A DNA stretch of 64,000 nt from Phialocephala subalpina (Eukaryota > Ascomycota > Leotiomycetes > Helotiales > Mollisiaceae): positions 484,803 through 548,802 of the forward strand of contig FJOG01000014.1 of NCBI GenBank assembly GCA_900073065.1, written 5' to 3'. The position numbers were made by a program, and so were the translations under genes. The notes beneath the pieces are model-generated. The model searched no databases and had not been told where the DNA came from. It saw only the letters and a program-made list of their open reading frames with translations. Positions 10,764-22,660 of this stretch are shown piece by piece (within the stretch, counting starts at the first letter, position 1; every line of letters begins with the position of its first letter).

Positions 10764-12620
10764 AGAAGAAAGAGGACCGCGAGGGTGTTTTATACCATCT
10801 ACAACCCCCCACTCGGTACGCTGGCGATGAACGTCCCTTCCCAAATCAGCCTACAAAACACTTGAATGATGAACCCTCTTTCTTCCAGGGACTGTATTTA
10901 AATCGCTCTCCACTGTTCCGCTCACCTGTAAACAATGAATCGATAGAGCGAACCTTGACCGACCCCCCACCCCCTTTAACATAAAACCAAATCTCATACC
11001 TATATGGCCCCTGATTCTGTTTAATCACGAGTACCGAATTTATCACCAGGGATTGCTACTCATCTTTGCCATCCTCCCATGATGAGCAGCAACATGAAAG
11101 CGACCCCACTCAGCCATTAAGCATTTGAAGTGCCTACACCAATTCCAAGATCCACTTCACCTCGAATTCCAAAGGCAAGCTAACGAGATGCCTGAGCAGG
11201 ATCGAACCGCGAGCAACCAGCGTGAGGGTACTCTGGGAGAGTCTTGTAGAAGTTTGCGAGATTTCTTGGAGATGTGGAAGAATGAGAGAAGAACCTAAGG
11301 GTGTTTTATGCCCCGCACTACCCCGCTACCCCGCATTCAGGCCTTGTAGTGGTCAACTTTCTTTTGCTCTGCATTCAATCTTCATCCACTCCACTTCATT
11401 GGGTCACCTTTTCTCTTTGAGATATTTAAATTGATCCCTAAGCCGTAAAGACAAAGCATGGCCTGGATGCGAAGCCAGATCTTCGTCGCAGTTGTTCGTG
11501 AATTGATCTCATATCTCGAAGCCATGCTTTATTCGGACCACACTCTTGATTGATGCCCATCCCAACATAACCACGTTCCGGAAGGTGCCACTTGCTCCAT
11601 CTCCCTTGAAGTTGATTTGTGAGTGGTAGATTGACAGAGAAAGTCAGCACCAAGAGTTTCCAAAGTAACGGCAGAAAGGTGAAGCAGCAGAAGCTTAAAC
11701 AGCAATCCGGAAAGGCCAAGTTGGGTAAACAAGTCAAGGTTGAAGGTATAAGTGAGCTTTTAGCAAACTGAAATACCGAGCGTCACGGTGCCCCGAAACG
11801 CGCTGCATCGTCGCCATGAAGTTGAACTCTCGCAGACAGCCTAGAAGGTAGATGAGGAGTGAGAGAAGAATTTGGTGAGGGTCTTATACCTACCGCGGTA
11901 CCCAACATTCGCGAGCCTTAGTGGTGAGCGCTCCTTTAGCTTTCCCTTCCTTCCTGGACCCTTATTCACTCCTCCTTTCCACTCCCCGCCTTTTCCCCTT
12001 CAGTTATTTAACTCATCGATGCAAATTTTTGGTCCTTCAGACAGGAACACAAACAAAATCTCACACTCTCATCGAAGTTGTCTCAACATAAATACTAATA
12101 CATTATGTTTTATATAATTCATCCTCACAACCTCGCTTTTGAGAACAGATCTTGGCCAGCTCACTCAGGAGTAATATCTCAACTTACCTCCAGTCAAACC
12201 ATAGGCAGCGAGTTGACAGTAAACCTTATCATCGAGAACAATCAAAGTGACAACGACAAGCACTAAGCTCATTTTACACCCACAAGGCGCGATATCGAAT
12301 TCCGAGCGTGATCGTACCCTCGACCGGCCCAAATCGTTTCGAAATAACTACGACGCGTCCTTTAGAGACGCGTCCAATTCTTCCAGCGCTTGAGGAAGAG
12401 GTGGGGAGTGAGAGAAGAATTCGAAGGGTGTTTTATAATTACCCCGCTGCCCCGCTTTCGGTCACACCAATGCACTTTCTGAGAACACAGCATTGACCCC
12501 CTTTCCAGGTTGACTACGTACCTTACTCCAATCACTCAATCGATCTATCTCTCCTTTCTACTCACCTCGCATGCATCTCACTATGCTGAAGTTTAAAAGG
12601 GGGGGGGGGGTCGTGATCTC
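10764..12620. repeat. Four degenerate tandem units of about 550 bp
   Basis: The string GAGAGAAGAA, or a near match, followed about 10-15 bases later by GGGTGTTTTAT or GGGTCTTATA recurs with the second element at 10783, 11299, 11879 and 12426. The spacings are 516, 580 and 547 bases. In the later units it is followed by runs of the type CCCCGC, then a pyrimidine-rich stretch, and about 110-130 bases downstream by a TTTAAAT-like string. The units are too diverged for long exact matches, which fits an old array. No reading frame spans a unit. Confidence 0.55.
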
Positions 12621-13204
12621 ATTGTGACGTTGCGGCACCGTGAAAAATGTGAGATCATTGAATTCAGCTTCAGAAGTTGACACTTGTGTTTCACGCCAGG
12701 CACTGTCGGCAGACCCCGAGTAGTAATTGTATCCAGAGACCTGATTCGAGACCTTTGCGGGAAGTCTAGTACCTCGTGCTACTCTCAATATGTCAAGTTA
12801 GCTCCGTAGGTTCATATTGTTAGGCTTACTATCATTGAATTTGGATCGAATGAAATCACAGCTCAACTGAACGGCCAAATTAACGCACCACAAATAAGCT
12901 TCTATTTTCAAGACAACTATACTGCAATACAATGGTATATCACAGAAAACAAAAAACGCCACCATATATGCCACAAATTATCCACTGGAACGCCATCCCC
13001 ATCTGCTGTGATCTCGAAACCACCGTGGACTCCATATATACGTCACCTCCCCTTCGCCTTCGGCTTCCTCAATTTCATTACACATCACCCAAACTACACC
13101 ACACCCCATCAACCACCACCCTCCTAATTCCCCACCAACCCCCACACTCCCATTTTCTCTTCCTCTCCACCCTCTCCTTCTATTATTATGTCACCTCTTA
13201 ACAC
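12621..13204. other. Intergenic at the 3' side of the zinc-cluster gene
   Basis: A G run lies at about 12600-12610, just outside this stretch. The 13040-13200 part is C-rich and low in complexity. No gene was found. Confidence 0.45.
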
Positions 13205-15700
13205 TCATCCACCCCCCTCCCAATCAAACCCCCAACCCCCACCTCCCCCATCCTCCTCCCCAAGCATAAACCCATCCCTATTCCACTGCGGCCAATTCCC
13301 CATCACCCCACTATCCAACACACTCGTAATATCCATATGTCCATTCCCATTCATCTGCTGCGGCAACGCCAACGGCACACCTTCAAAACTCCCTGGATAC
13401 GGTGTCCAGAATAAATTCTGCCCTCCGCCTTGCGGTTTTGGTGTATTCCCTCCTCCATTCATCAAATCGTGAGAATCGGTTTCAGGAAGTGTTAACAGGA
13501 TTTCGGGCGCGGATTGTTTGCGGTTTAAGGTTAGGGTGGTGTCGATGTTGTGGTTTCGGTTTTGGCCATTGGGATCGGAGGGGTGGTAGAATGCGTTGGG
13601 GTTAGATGTTTCGGGGGAGGAGGTGGTGGGAGAGATTGCTGAATGCGGGGTTCCGATGTTGGCTTCTTCCATTGCTGCCATGACCGTGGCGGGAATCACT
13701 TTACACCATTTGTATATCATGTTTCTCATGATCTTCAAGTATCTTCCGACGATGATAGTTCCTTTCATCATGTCGTGCATGGCACGGATAGCGTCTGCGA
13801 GGTAGGTTTCAACTTCTGGGTTGGGGACGCCCGGGTGTGAGGAGATGTTAATAAGGTGGATTATGGCGGTGGACATGACGCAGTGGGTGTTGACGAAGAA
13901 GGATTTTCGGATACCGTAGGTTTTCTTATGGAGGTCGAGCAGCTGGGATATGGTGTTGGCGGATGCGATGCAGATTTGTCGAGGTGTCTCTGATGATGTT
14001 TGCACGAAGGCGACCTTCACAAATGGGCGGAAGAGCATAATTATACAGTTGTGGTAGAACATACTGAGGAATGTTAGCGGTTGCTCCTAATTAGAATGAA
14101 ATGCGTACTGTAGAGTGATGACTTGTGGCAGCGTCGGTCTACCTTTATGGATATTGAACCCTGGTGGGAGATTCCTGTACCATCCCCGAAGCTGTTCATG
14201 GTAGAGCTGCAATTTCCGACTCGTGATACGATCTCTTGGGGCATAAAATGAGCGCAGAATGTCATCGAGAATCTCTATCAAGATACTGCATTGCTGCAAG
14301 AATGTGTACTTCATGCTGGGCTGAGTTAGTCTCGTCAGATCGGGTTCCGAACGCCCGTGTGGTTTCCATGGCGTATTCTCGAGTTTGGGATTTAAAGTTG
14401 GTCGCTCGAGCCGAATCGCCGTCCGAGGAATCGTTGTGAGTCGCCCAACACAGACAGCCCAAATAGTCTCCAGTACGAAACAACCCCAGAAGGTTACCCT
14501 ACGCGCTGCAATCTCGGAAGGAGTAAAGTTACCGCCAGCCGGGGCAGAGGAGGAGAGATGGAGTCCCAACTCAACAGCCATACTCATCATTTGAGCAACG
14601 TATCTTCGTCCACTGCTGTCGTGGTTGTTCATCGCCTGACGCAAAGACATCAAACCCAACGCCTGAACAATAGTGAGCGATGTTGTGTTATCATTCTGTG
14701 CCAGAAGTCGCTTTGCTTCCGCAAAAAAATGGTCGCCAGTGGTGCTTGGGTCATTCGGGTCGGCTCGAGCTTCGACTCTGTCCGACCAGTGGCAACCGAT
14801 CGCAAGAATAGAGTTAACCAACAATGGTGTGCAGTATTTCGGCTTATTATCTCGCATTCCATGATAGAAAAGCTCTTCTGAAAACAACAAGTAGAGAGGA
14901 TGTGACCACGAGAAATACGCCTCGAGAAGGTGATTGATGAGTTCACTGTCAGCGGTGACATTCGTCCAAGCACCAACTTGTTCTGCTGTCATGAGGCGCT
15001 CCTCTTCTGGAGCCTGTAATAAAAAATGTGATGTATGGCCATAGTGAGTGCTGAGTCCAGTCTTATCCATCGATGCTTTGCCATGAAAGTCCATCAGAAG
15101 CTGACCCTCCAGACTGGAGGGAGGTTCCACAGAAGGCTGGTCAGAGGTTCTGTTTTTAACCATCTTTCTGACCATTTCTGCAATTTTCTCATGACTCTCG
15201 CCCGGGCTTGCCCGGATGAGCTGAAAGATATCGTCGGCATCTGCTTCGGAGCCTGATCTAATGGCATCGAGTACAGAACCTATCGTGGAGACTTTTTCTG
15301 ACAAGTGGTTGATGTCCCGCTTCAAGGCACCTTTCCTCCGATGGTCCGCGTCGAGATCATAGTGACATTCAGACGAATAAACGTCCAAACAAGCTGTACA
15401 GGCAGGTTTGCCGCCATCGCACTGCCATCGAGTCAGCACAGATTCGAAACATACTTCACGTGACATGTAATAAGTGATGACATGAGGGAGGAGTGAGTGC
15501 CAGTTGAAGGTATTCTGTCTGATGCTGACCTTTGATTTACGTTTGCGACATGGCATGCACGCGCTGGAAATGCATCGTCTCTTCGCTGGCTGGTCGCCGC
15601 CTGCCACGGGAATTGGATCCAGGACCGGAGATGCTGACGAAGACTCCGGATCCGCCTTTGGAAGCAGTTGACGAGGAGCAAGCGGCAACTTCGAGGCCAT
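13205..15700 (-). CDS. Zn2Cys6 fungal transcription factor
   Basis: Exons on the minus strand are 15700-15530, 15421-14109 and 14063-13205, giving 780 residues. Removing the first intron (15529-15422, GTCAGC donor, CTGAC branch, CAG acceptor) creates a textbook zinc cluster: Cys48-x2-Cys51-x6-Cys58-x6-Cys65-x2-Cys68-x7-Cys76, with the basic RKRKSK between Cys51 and Cys58. A short coiled-coil-like linker follows (KRDINHLSEKV). Then comes the fungal-specific factor domain (LEAYFSWSHPLYLLF; TFWGCFVLETIWAVCVGR; ITLHMFYHNCIIMLFRPF across the second intron, 14108-14064). The tail is Asn/Gly/Pro-rich. Such proteins bind CGG-containing sites and act in the nucleus. The overall look is of the NirA-like subgroup, which I hold only loosely; the target pathway is unknown. 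No metabolic genes adjoin it. Confidence 0.9.
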
Positions 15701-17281
15701 GATGCCGTTGCCACTGGAGGATGTTTGGATTTGAGCCTCATCAGACGCGCGGGTGTCGAGGGGCAGTGGTTGGGTCGCATGCGTCCCCAGCAGATGTACA
15801 GGAGTACAGTACAGTAGGTGAGGGGAGGGATCAGCAGTGAGGTTTTCTCCGCGGCAGTAATCTTGGAAGACAGAGAGGTTGATATATCGCCCCTGGAGCG
15901 GTGGGGGAGGAGAACCCGTTATGACACCAGGATATTTTATGTCGGGAAGACGTCAAGTTCAGGAACTGGGGATCTACGGTTATCGATCTAATTCGTGAAG
16001 CTGGCGGCAAAGCAAGGCTGTCGCCGAACAGCTGCGGCCGGTGCGATCGGCAACTGCAGGTGAGACCCGGGGGCCTGAAAATAAATATGTCACGTGGGGT
16101 GGTCTTAGGTGAGTGCTCATGCTCAACGTATTTAAAAGCAGGCGTTGATTTTCTCATCCATTCCAGAAGCTCGAGTCAGTAGTATGTATCATAAGTACAG
16201 TAGCGCCACATAAAAAGTGAGTGAAAAGATACAAGTCGAAAAGGGGTCGCGCAGAAGACCCACGGCCAAGATGTTGATTCCTCATTACGAAGGTATTACC
16301 CTTTTAAGCCCGATGTAACCATTAACCCTACCGATTGACCCCGGCAAAAAGGTTAGCCGTCCCTTCCGATGATTTAGAGTTTTTCGTAACCCCTCGCATC
16401 TGCTTTCTCCACTTTCGACCCCACAATAATGCCAAATCTGTCTTTCCTATTGGCTCTCTCGCCTTGGTGAGGCTGAGTTCAAATCCCGTCCTGAGCCATG
16501 GTCCGAGCTTTCCTCTCCCAAATCACGTGCATGGCTGAATACTTTTTAACTGGCCAGAGGTAATTTTACATGGACAAGGCTCCCCGAAGCCCCAGAAATC
16601 CAGCGGGATGATGCCTAAAGTTTTACCCCACTATCTGCTAAGATACTGGCCCGTCCCTGGAACGAACTTCTTGGCGAGTACGTATCGATACGAGATAAAC
16701 ACTTCTCGTCTCCTCGATTTCGCTGCGAGTGTATGAGTGTCATGGCATTTATGGCATCGTACCTTAAAATGATACCTGTCGAGATGAGAAGGCTCAACCT
16801 CAGAGAGCAGAAACTCTGTTACTCAGGGAGACGTTCGAGGAATAGAACAATTATTGCTGCGAACATGACAAAGACCTATGAGAACGTCGGATCTCTTCAA
16901 ATGTTCTCGTTTGTCCTTGCAATCTATCAAATTAAATCCTGTGGTCTGTACTTTAAACTCGAAAGTGATTACAACTTTCGATCTACTAGTGCGAACTTGA
17001 CGATCTCTTTCTCTGCCAGCGTCACTCTATTCTTGGATGAAGGACCACGCTAAGGAAGTCAATGACCTTTGAAGGAGCAAACAGAAGCACATCCGTTCGT
17101 GTGATAGAGGGCAAACGAAAAACGAATTCTAGTTTAAGCAATACCAAGTACATGTGACTGCAATGACCTCATGGAGATTATCCAACCCATTCAAGATAAG
17201 TCCTGGCTGAGGTATAAATCCTCCCTCTTCGCTCCCACCTCAAGCCTCAAGCATCAAACTCGTCAGTGGCGGCAGTTAAAG
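15701..17281. other. Upstream region of the zinc-cluster gene
   Basis: This presumably holds the promoter of the minus-strand regulator. A CACGTG E-box core lies at about 16089-16094. A TATAAAT plus CCTC string sits at 17213-17223 on the plus strand. I could not support any gene. A tRNA-like 3' half near 16450-16497 was examined and rejected. Confidence 0.4.
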
Positions 17282-17410
17282 CCACAGGTGCTTCTAGCTA
17301 CAACCACAAGCCTGTGGCTGTAGCCGGAATCAAAGTTAATCCACACGCCGTGAGTGGTCGTTTTTACTGCTATTCCCGGATTCCGAGTTTCCCTCCCGGC
17401 TTTTACCGAT

Positions 17411-17505
17411 CGCGAGCTGCACTCGGAATCGCGAGCTACACCCGGAATCGCGAGCTGCACCCGGAATCGCGAGCTGCACTCGGAATCGCGAGCTGCACTT
17501 AGAAT
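17411..17505. repeat. 19-bp minisatellite, five units
   Basis: Five head-to-tail copies of a unit close to CGCGAGCTGCACTCGGAAT start at 17411, 17430, 17449, 17468 and 17487. They differ at one to three positions each (for example TACACCC in unit 2 and ACTTAG in unit 5). Confidence 0.9.
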
Positions 17506-17543
17506 CGAGATACCGAAATTACTTTCTGAAAATATACTCTATA

Positions 17544-17582
17544 TAGCGACCGCCGACCGATTATATCGACCGACGGTCGCTA
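17544..17582. repeat. Imperfect palindrome
   Basis: TAGCGACCGCCGACCGAT is followed by TAT and then the near-complement ATCGACCGACGGTCGCTA. Two mismatches in 18 pairs. It could fold as a hairpin. It may be a small nested insertion or the core of the surrounding inverted-repeat element. Confidence 0.7.
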
Positions 17583-17801
17583 CCGTAGCTCGAGAGAAAC
17601 AATATCGCATTTTGCTTCAGCCCGAAGAGATAAGCATTTCATTCGGTACTCTTTTTCTTAGCGGCTTCGGAAAGTATATCCTCAAATATTAAAGCTTTAA
17701 CTCGACTACTCACGGCGTGTGGATTAACTTTGATTCCGGTTACAGACACAAGTGCTCGACTATAGCCATAGGCCTGTGATTGTAGCCAGAACCGCCTGTG
17801 G

Positions 17802-19243
17802 TTGTAATCAACGCCCTCGTTAGTACTACGTTTTTGATGGTCTCTCTCAACACCAACTCTTGCAACGCCTATTGCAAAAAGCAAGTAGCAACACCTCCCC
17901 AAAAATATTTCTTCCAAACGCCCTTTGCCTAACTGTACCATTCTTTCTTTTCTATCTTACAGCGAAGAGGCTAAACCACCCTGCATTTTTGCCACTGTTT
18001 TGCTATCAACCGTCTTTTCATTCTAATTTCACCAAGTGCGGCCAAGGAAATCAATACTGCAAATGCTTTCCCAATTCCATAAGTCTAGCAGGCCTTGACT
18101 AGGAATTAGAGTCTCTAAAAATGCAAAGCAACAGAGCTTCCATGCTGAACATACCTCACACAGTAGTGATTTGGGAACAGAGAAAATTGTAGGTTGTCCT
18201 AATATATGCCTTTCCAGCTCTCAAATCCAGCAACTTGTATCAGAGATTCACTAGACCACTGTTACGATTATTAGAACGTACATGCTGAGTGGTCTTCTTG
18301 TTGAATGACTTTTCTATGATTTTCCTTCCTTCGACGCCTCATGTAAAGATTCACCTCCCCAAAATCTACCTTTTATTATATTCCTTGTAAACTACACTCA
18401 GGTGCGCTGCCTCTTCGAGTTTAGTCTGCCTGCTTCAGGAATAGCGCCTCGCTGAGCCAAGTGCTCCTTTTTGACGGAATCGATTCGAATAGCATGAGGT
18501 CACAAGGCAGCAATATTTTGACAGCAATATTTTGACAGGCAATATTTTGACAGTAAATCTGCCTATGCCGCTTTATCTCGCCCAAGCAGTTAACTTAGAA
18601 AAAGTCGTAATTGTAACGGAAGTTACGGTTGGTTGAAGTGATGATAATATTGATGGTTGAGGTCAAGGAAACCTCGGCTATAGAGATGCTATATAGGGAA
18701 TGTGAGGTCACGTGTATAAGACCGTAACAGTAATATAGATACAAAGTGCAATTACAGCGTAATTAGTTTATAACTTTTTATAATTTTAAAAAGTATATTC
18801 AAATCGCATTAATTATATATAAATTATATGGCTATTATTTTATTTATTTTATCCCATAGGTAATTATTGCAAAAAGCTGTTTTTAGTATAGCGAGGGGGG
18901 GAATTGCGCTTATTGAAATGGCATCAGTGCCTAAAAACTTTAGATGGCAGGGACTTAGTTGTGTGTATTGGTGCCTTGTGGCCTCATGCCGTTCTAATCG
19001 TATCCCTTTGGACGATGCTGCCTGGAGTTGTGGCTGTCGAAATGTGACGGGGAGTGGCGCAGCACGGAGGCCACATGCGACATGATCCCCACCTCAAATC
19101 TTTCTTCTCATCGACATTCGTTGCTCGGCACCATAACTTTGACTTCTGTGGGGACCAGAAAAAGACGAAAATAAACCTAGCTCTTTATTAGGAATTAGAT
19201 CCTCAAATCCATAACATTTCGACCTCAAGCCAGGATCAGCGAC
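17802..19243. other. Gene-free, with short repeats and AT-rich DNA
   Basis: Three direct copies of GCAATATTTTGACA(G) lie at 18510-18553. From about 18720 to 18860 the DNA becomes very AT-rich. No gene was found. The last bases hold the 5' leader of the gene starting at 19244. Confidence 0.55.
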
Positions 19244-21989
19244 ATGGGCAAAGATGCCGATCGAGATCGAGAGGACCGACAAACCTTTAGGCGATTGAAG
19301 ATTTTCTTCAGGGGCCGGGCATCGGAATGGCCAGTCCATCATCTGAAAACGTTCCAAAAGATCTCGGTCCTTGGCTCAATGCGATACTCAACTTACTGCA
19401 CCGATGGAGATGGATCGAACTTGTGGAGATCCGAGACGCAAGCCCGCGCCCAACGCCTGGTTGACACAGTTTCGAGACTGACTCGTAACCAATCTTCCGA
19501 AATACAATGGAGACTAGACATTGAGAAGATCGTCTACAAACGCTTTGAGCTAGAGATTAAATGGTATGTGTTGTCTTCTTATCACATGGCATGACTAACT
19601 GAGCCGTCTAAAGCCCCTCTTGTAAAAAGCGATTGTGGCGATCGGAAATTGAAGCAGAGCCCGAGATTTCAAATGAGATAACTAGATCGCTTCAAAAGCG
19701 TCGTGATGATCGGGCTCCATGCTCTTGCACTGCTGAAGAAAAACTTAAGAATCGGTAAATATTTCCGCCTGCAAAGCCATAGCATCGATTTCTATTTGCT
19801 AAAATGTTCCTTCTGGAAAGAGGAAGTTTAGATTTAAACCACATTTTCGACTACCGAGCCGATGAATTCATAGTTCATGGAGGAGAAGCACATTACGATT
19901 TGAGACCTCGAAAACCCGATAGAGTGTACGGTCTACAGCAAACGAAATTCTTCACCCAAGCATTACAAGCAATAACAGCAACCATTCAAGATCGAGTCAC
20001 AGAAGAAGCTGAACTTGATGAAAATTTCAAGGCATTCCAATTTACCCCATTCGAGGAACGGGCGCGACCTTTGATATTCCCTTTCCTTATCTCAGAAGCG
20101 AAAACCGAGAGGGGCGATAGTTTTGATGCATGCGAGCGTCAAACAGCGTTCCCTATCTGGACTTTGCTCAGATTGCAGGAACTGCTGCAAGCCAGATCTG
20201 AGCAGGGTTTAACTGAACAGGGAGGATCTCTCGTCTGGTTTTTGCAAATCGAGGAGAGGAATGGAGGCTTTATGGATGCTTTACAGACATTGAAGAGGAT
20301 AGCAGAGATCAACATACATCATATGTAAGTTATCCTTTACCAAATTCTAACCAATCATTCCCTGCTAATAGTACGTCTCAGAATATCCTAGACCTATGGA
20401 CTGGTCGTCTGGACTCGCGAGACGGCGCTCTACAAATATTGCTACTCGTCGACTATATCTTTGATTGGGCGCGAGATCTCTACCGTCATGGCATTGCTCG
20501 GCTCCTCAAAGTGCTATCCAAGAAGGCCTCCGGGGAAGAACCTAATGATATTGTTAGTATCTCGCTCGACGCGGATTTCTTGTCGATAGACCAAGGAATG
20601 GTAACCTTGCAAGACCAAATGGAATTGGATCCTCCTTCCAACCAAGGAGTGGCCGTCTGGCAACACCAAATGGAATTGGATCCTCCTGCTCAGTTTGCTG
20701 AGATATTGGAAACTTCTGACCTTTGCGAAGAAAAATCCGAGCAATGGCAAAAAACAGACACGGTGGCTGGTGCTTTCAGGGACCCGAGCATTATTGAGAC
20801 TTGCTTTGAATATGTCAGATTCACAAATGATGTTTTCCAAACTCTCTTGGCACCATTCATTACCAGCGGGATTCCCGAAGAACGTCTACAGCAATTCACT
20901 TCAGCAATGGAGGATGCTGTTGCAGGCCATGCGGTGATGATTCCAGACGACGTTCTTTCATATCTGGAAGAACAATGGACCGGAAAGCGAAGATTACTTG
21001 ACGGGGTTGCACCGGATTCACTTGCCAGACATGCCATTATGGTCTACTATGTCCACTTTTCTAAGCGGTGGCAACCAAGGCAAGTTATAGCTTGCATTGT
21101 TTTTGATCAAGATGTGATCAAAATGATACAAAAAAATGCAGGCCACAAAAGAGCCGTGTCTACCAAAGGCGACACACCTCCAATGGAAGTAATATCTCAC
21201 GATGTGACAACCATAATCCAACGCTTAAGAGGTCAGTCGATGAGAGACACCTTTCTTGCCGCCATTGAATCTCGATCAGTCTTCTTAGACAAGCGAGCTA
21301 GCGGAACGCCTGGGTTCGAAGCCAAACCATGTTCACCTTTCGAAATTCCAGCTTTGTTTCAAGATCTTCAAATCATCTCTTCACAAGATCTGAGAGGCTC
21401 AATCGAGCCTCTTACTCGATTTTCTGGTATCGTTGAATATCAAAAGGTGAACTCCACAGACCCAGCAAGCACATTTATCACACCATACAAGATGTACCCG
21501 CCATTTGGTAGTCCTCATTCTCGACCCAAATCTTTATTGGTGTACAGCAATGACATTCGAGAGGCCACAGAGTTCGGGGGCCCGGAGTGGTGTCTCTTCT
21601 GCCTCGCCACCAATGGCAACGTTCCCGATATCAAGGACCAATTCAACCTTCTTACTAGCCTTTGGCAAGAGGATGGTTTCTATACCACGAACTACTTCCT
21701 AAGTCGAGTAAAAAAGATCAGTCATTGGCGAGTCTATACAGCCTGGGACGACGTCACAGAAGCCATATCGCAATGGAGAGGAATGCTAGAAAATATCTAT
21801 ACAATCAAGTATCTAGCGAACCTGGCAGAGGCGAAGCCTCTTGCCCTATCAAGTTCTATTAAGTGGTCCATGGCTAAACGAGGAGGTAAGAAAGTCTATG
21901 GATTGTTTGGCAATGGAATGAAATCGTGGGATATAATTAAAATAAAAAGCGAATTTGTTGAAGGGATTTTTTACTCGGACTCGGAGTAA
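19244..21989 (+). CDS. Conserved fungal protein with PD-(D/E)XK-like motifs
   Basis: Four exons, 19244-19563, 19614-19754, 19821-20324 and 20372-21989, join in frame to 860 residues. All introns have GTATGT, GTAAAT or GTAAGT donors and AG acceptors. Exon 1/2 junction residues form a possible metal-binding set, Cys107-x2-Cys110 and Cys143-x-Cys145. Exon 3 has RKPDRVYGL with Asp187, then PFLISEAK with Glu246-x-Lys248 and Gln261 in RQTAF. This spacing resembles the D...ExK...Q layout of PD-(D/E)XK nuclease folds, known for a family of fungal proteins of this kind. Catalysis is inferred, not shown. Exon 4 encodes a long C-terminal region with two copies of QMELDPP 17 residues apart. The gene lies between AT-rich blocks yet is intact and of normal composition. 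Biological role unknown. Confidence 0.75.
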
Positions 21990-22079
21990 ATTTTGCAATA
22001 AGACAAACCGATTCCTTAATGGGAGAAAGTTAATAGTATTGCTATTATAGAAGGGTAATGGTCTCAAAGTGAGAAAGCC
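21990..22079. other. Short 3' flank
   Basis: The 3' flank of the preceding gene, with no recognisable terminator or poly(A) signal that I would defend. Confidence 0.3.
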
Positions 22080-22336
22080 TAACTATAGGTTACTTCGTCT
22101 CAACCAATAAGCCAAACTAATTCAGTAATCGTCGCACAAAGTAATCAATCATATATAGAATAAACTTGTAAATAAAATGGGCAAAAGGATACTTGATTAC
22201 TATTAGAAAATAGAAAGCTCTTTATATACTAGAAAGTATATAATTAATATTACTTTTAAAACTATTTAATATAAGAAAAGTTTTTAGGAAAACTTTTATA
22301 GCTTTATTATATTATATATATTTTTTATATTTTACT

Positions 22337-22367
<31 letters not shown>

Positions 22368-22660
22368 NATTAATTTGAGTTATTTTAAACTTTTAATATA
22401 TAATATTTAACTTTTTATTATTATAATATATAATTATTCTTATATTATTTATCTTTATATAATAAATAAATATATTCAAATATAATTTATATTATTATTT
22501 AATTTATATATACTTTTTAAATTTATTATAACTTCTAAAGTTTTAACGATTAAATATTTCTATAAATAAATTTCTATAGATATTAAAAATTTTATGTAAT
22601 AATTTCCAAGTATTAAATATTTTTTTGTATAAAGATATTAAGGATAACTTATTATTTTCC
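22080..22660. repeat. AT-rich block with (AT)n microsatellite
   Basis: Almost pure A and T, including an uninterrupted TA run at about 22341-22367 that ends in the single undetermined base at 22368. Such blocks are typical of RIP-decayed transposon remains in ascomycetes. No transposase or reverse transcriptase motif survives. Confidence 0.75.

Larger units (their letters stand above)
17282..17801. mobile_element. Non-coding inverted-repeat element (MITE-like)
   Basis: A perfect 32-bp inverted repeat pairs 17324-17355 with 17708-17739. Weaker inverted similarity extends outwards to about 17282 and 17801: CCACAGG and GCTACAACCACAAGCC on the left correspond to GGCTACAATCACAGGCC on the complement of the right. 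The right arm has about 20 extra bases at one point. Between the arms lie a five-unit minisatellite and a short hairpin. No transposase frame is present. This is the form of a non-autonomous element or a nested pair of them. Confidence 0.6.

Noticed and set aside
11180..11240. Reverse-strand T-loop-like GGTTCGATCC
   Set aside because: Flanking bases do not form the T-stem or acceptor stem.
16450..16497. tRNA-like 3' half (GTTCAAATCCC followed by CTGAGCC)
   Set aside because: The T-stem does not pair and no matching 5' acceptor half is found about 70 bases upstream.
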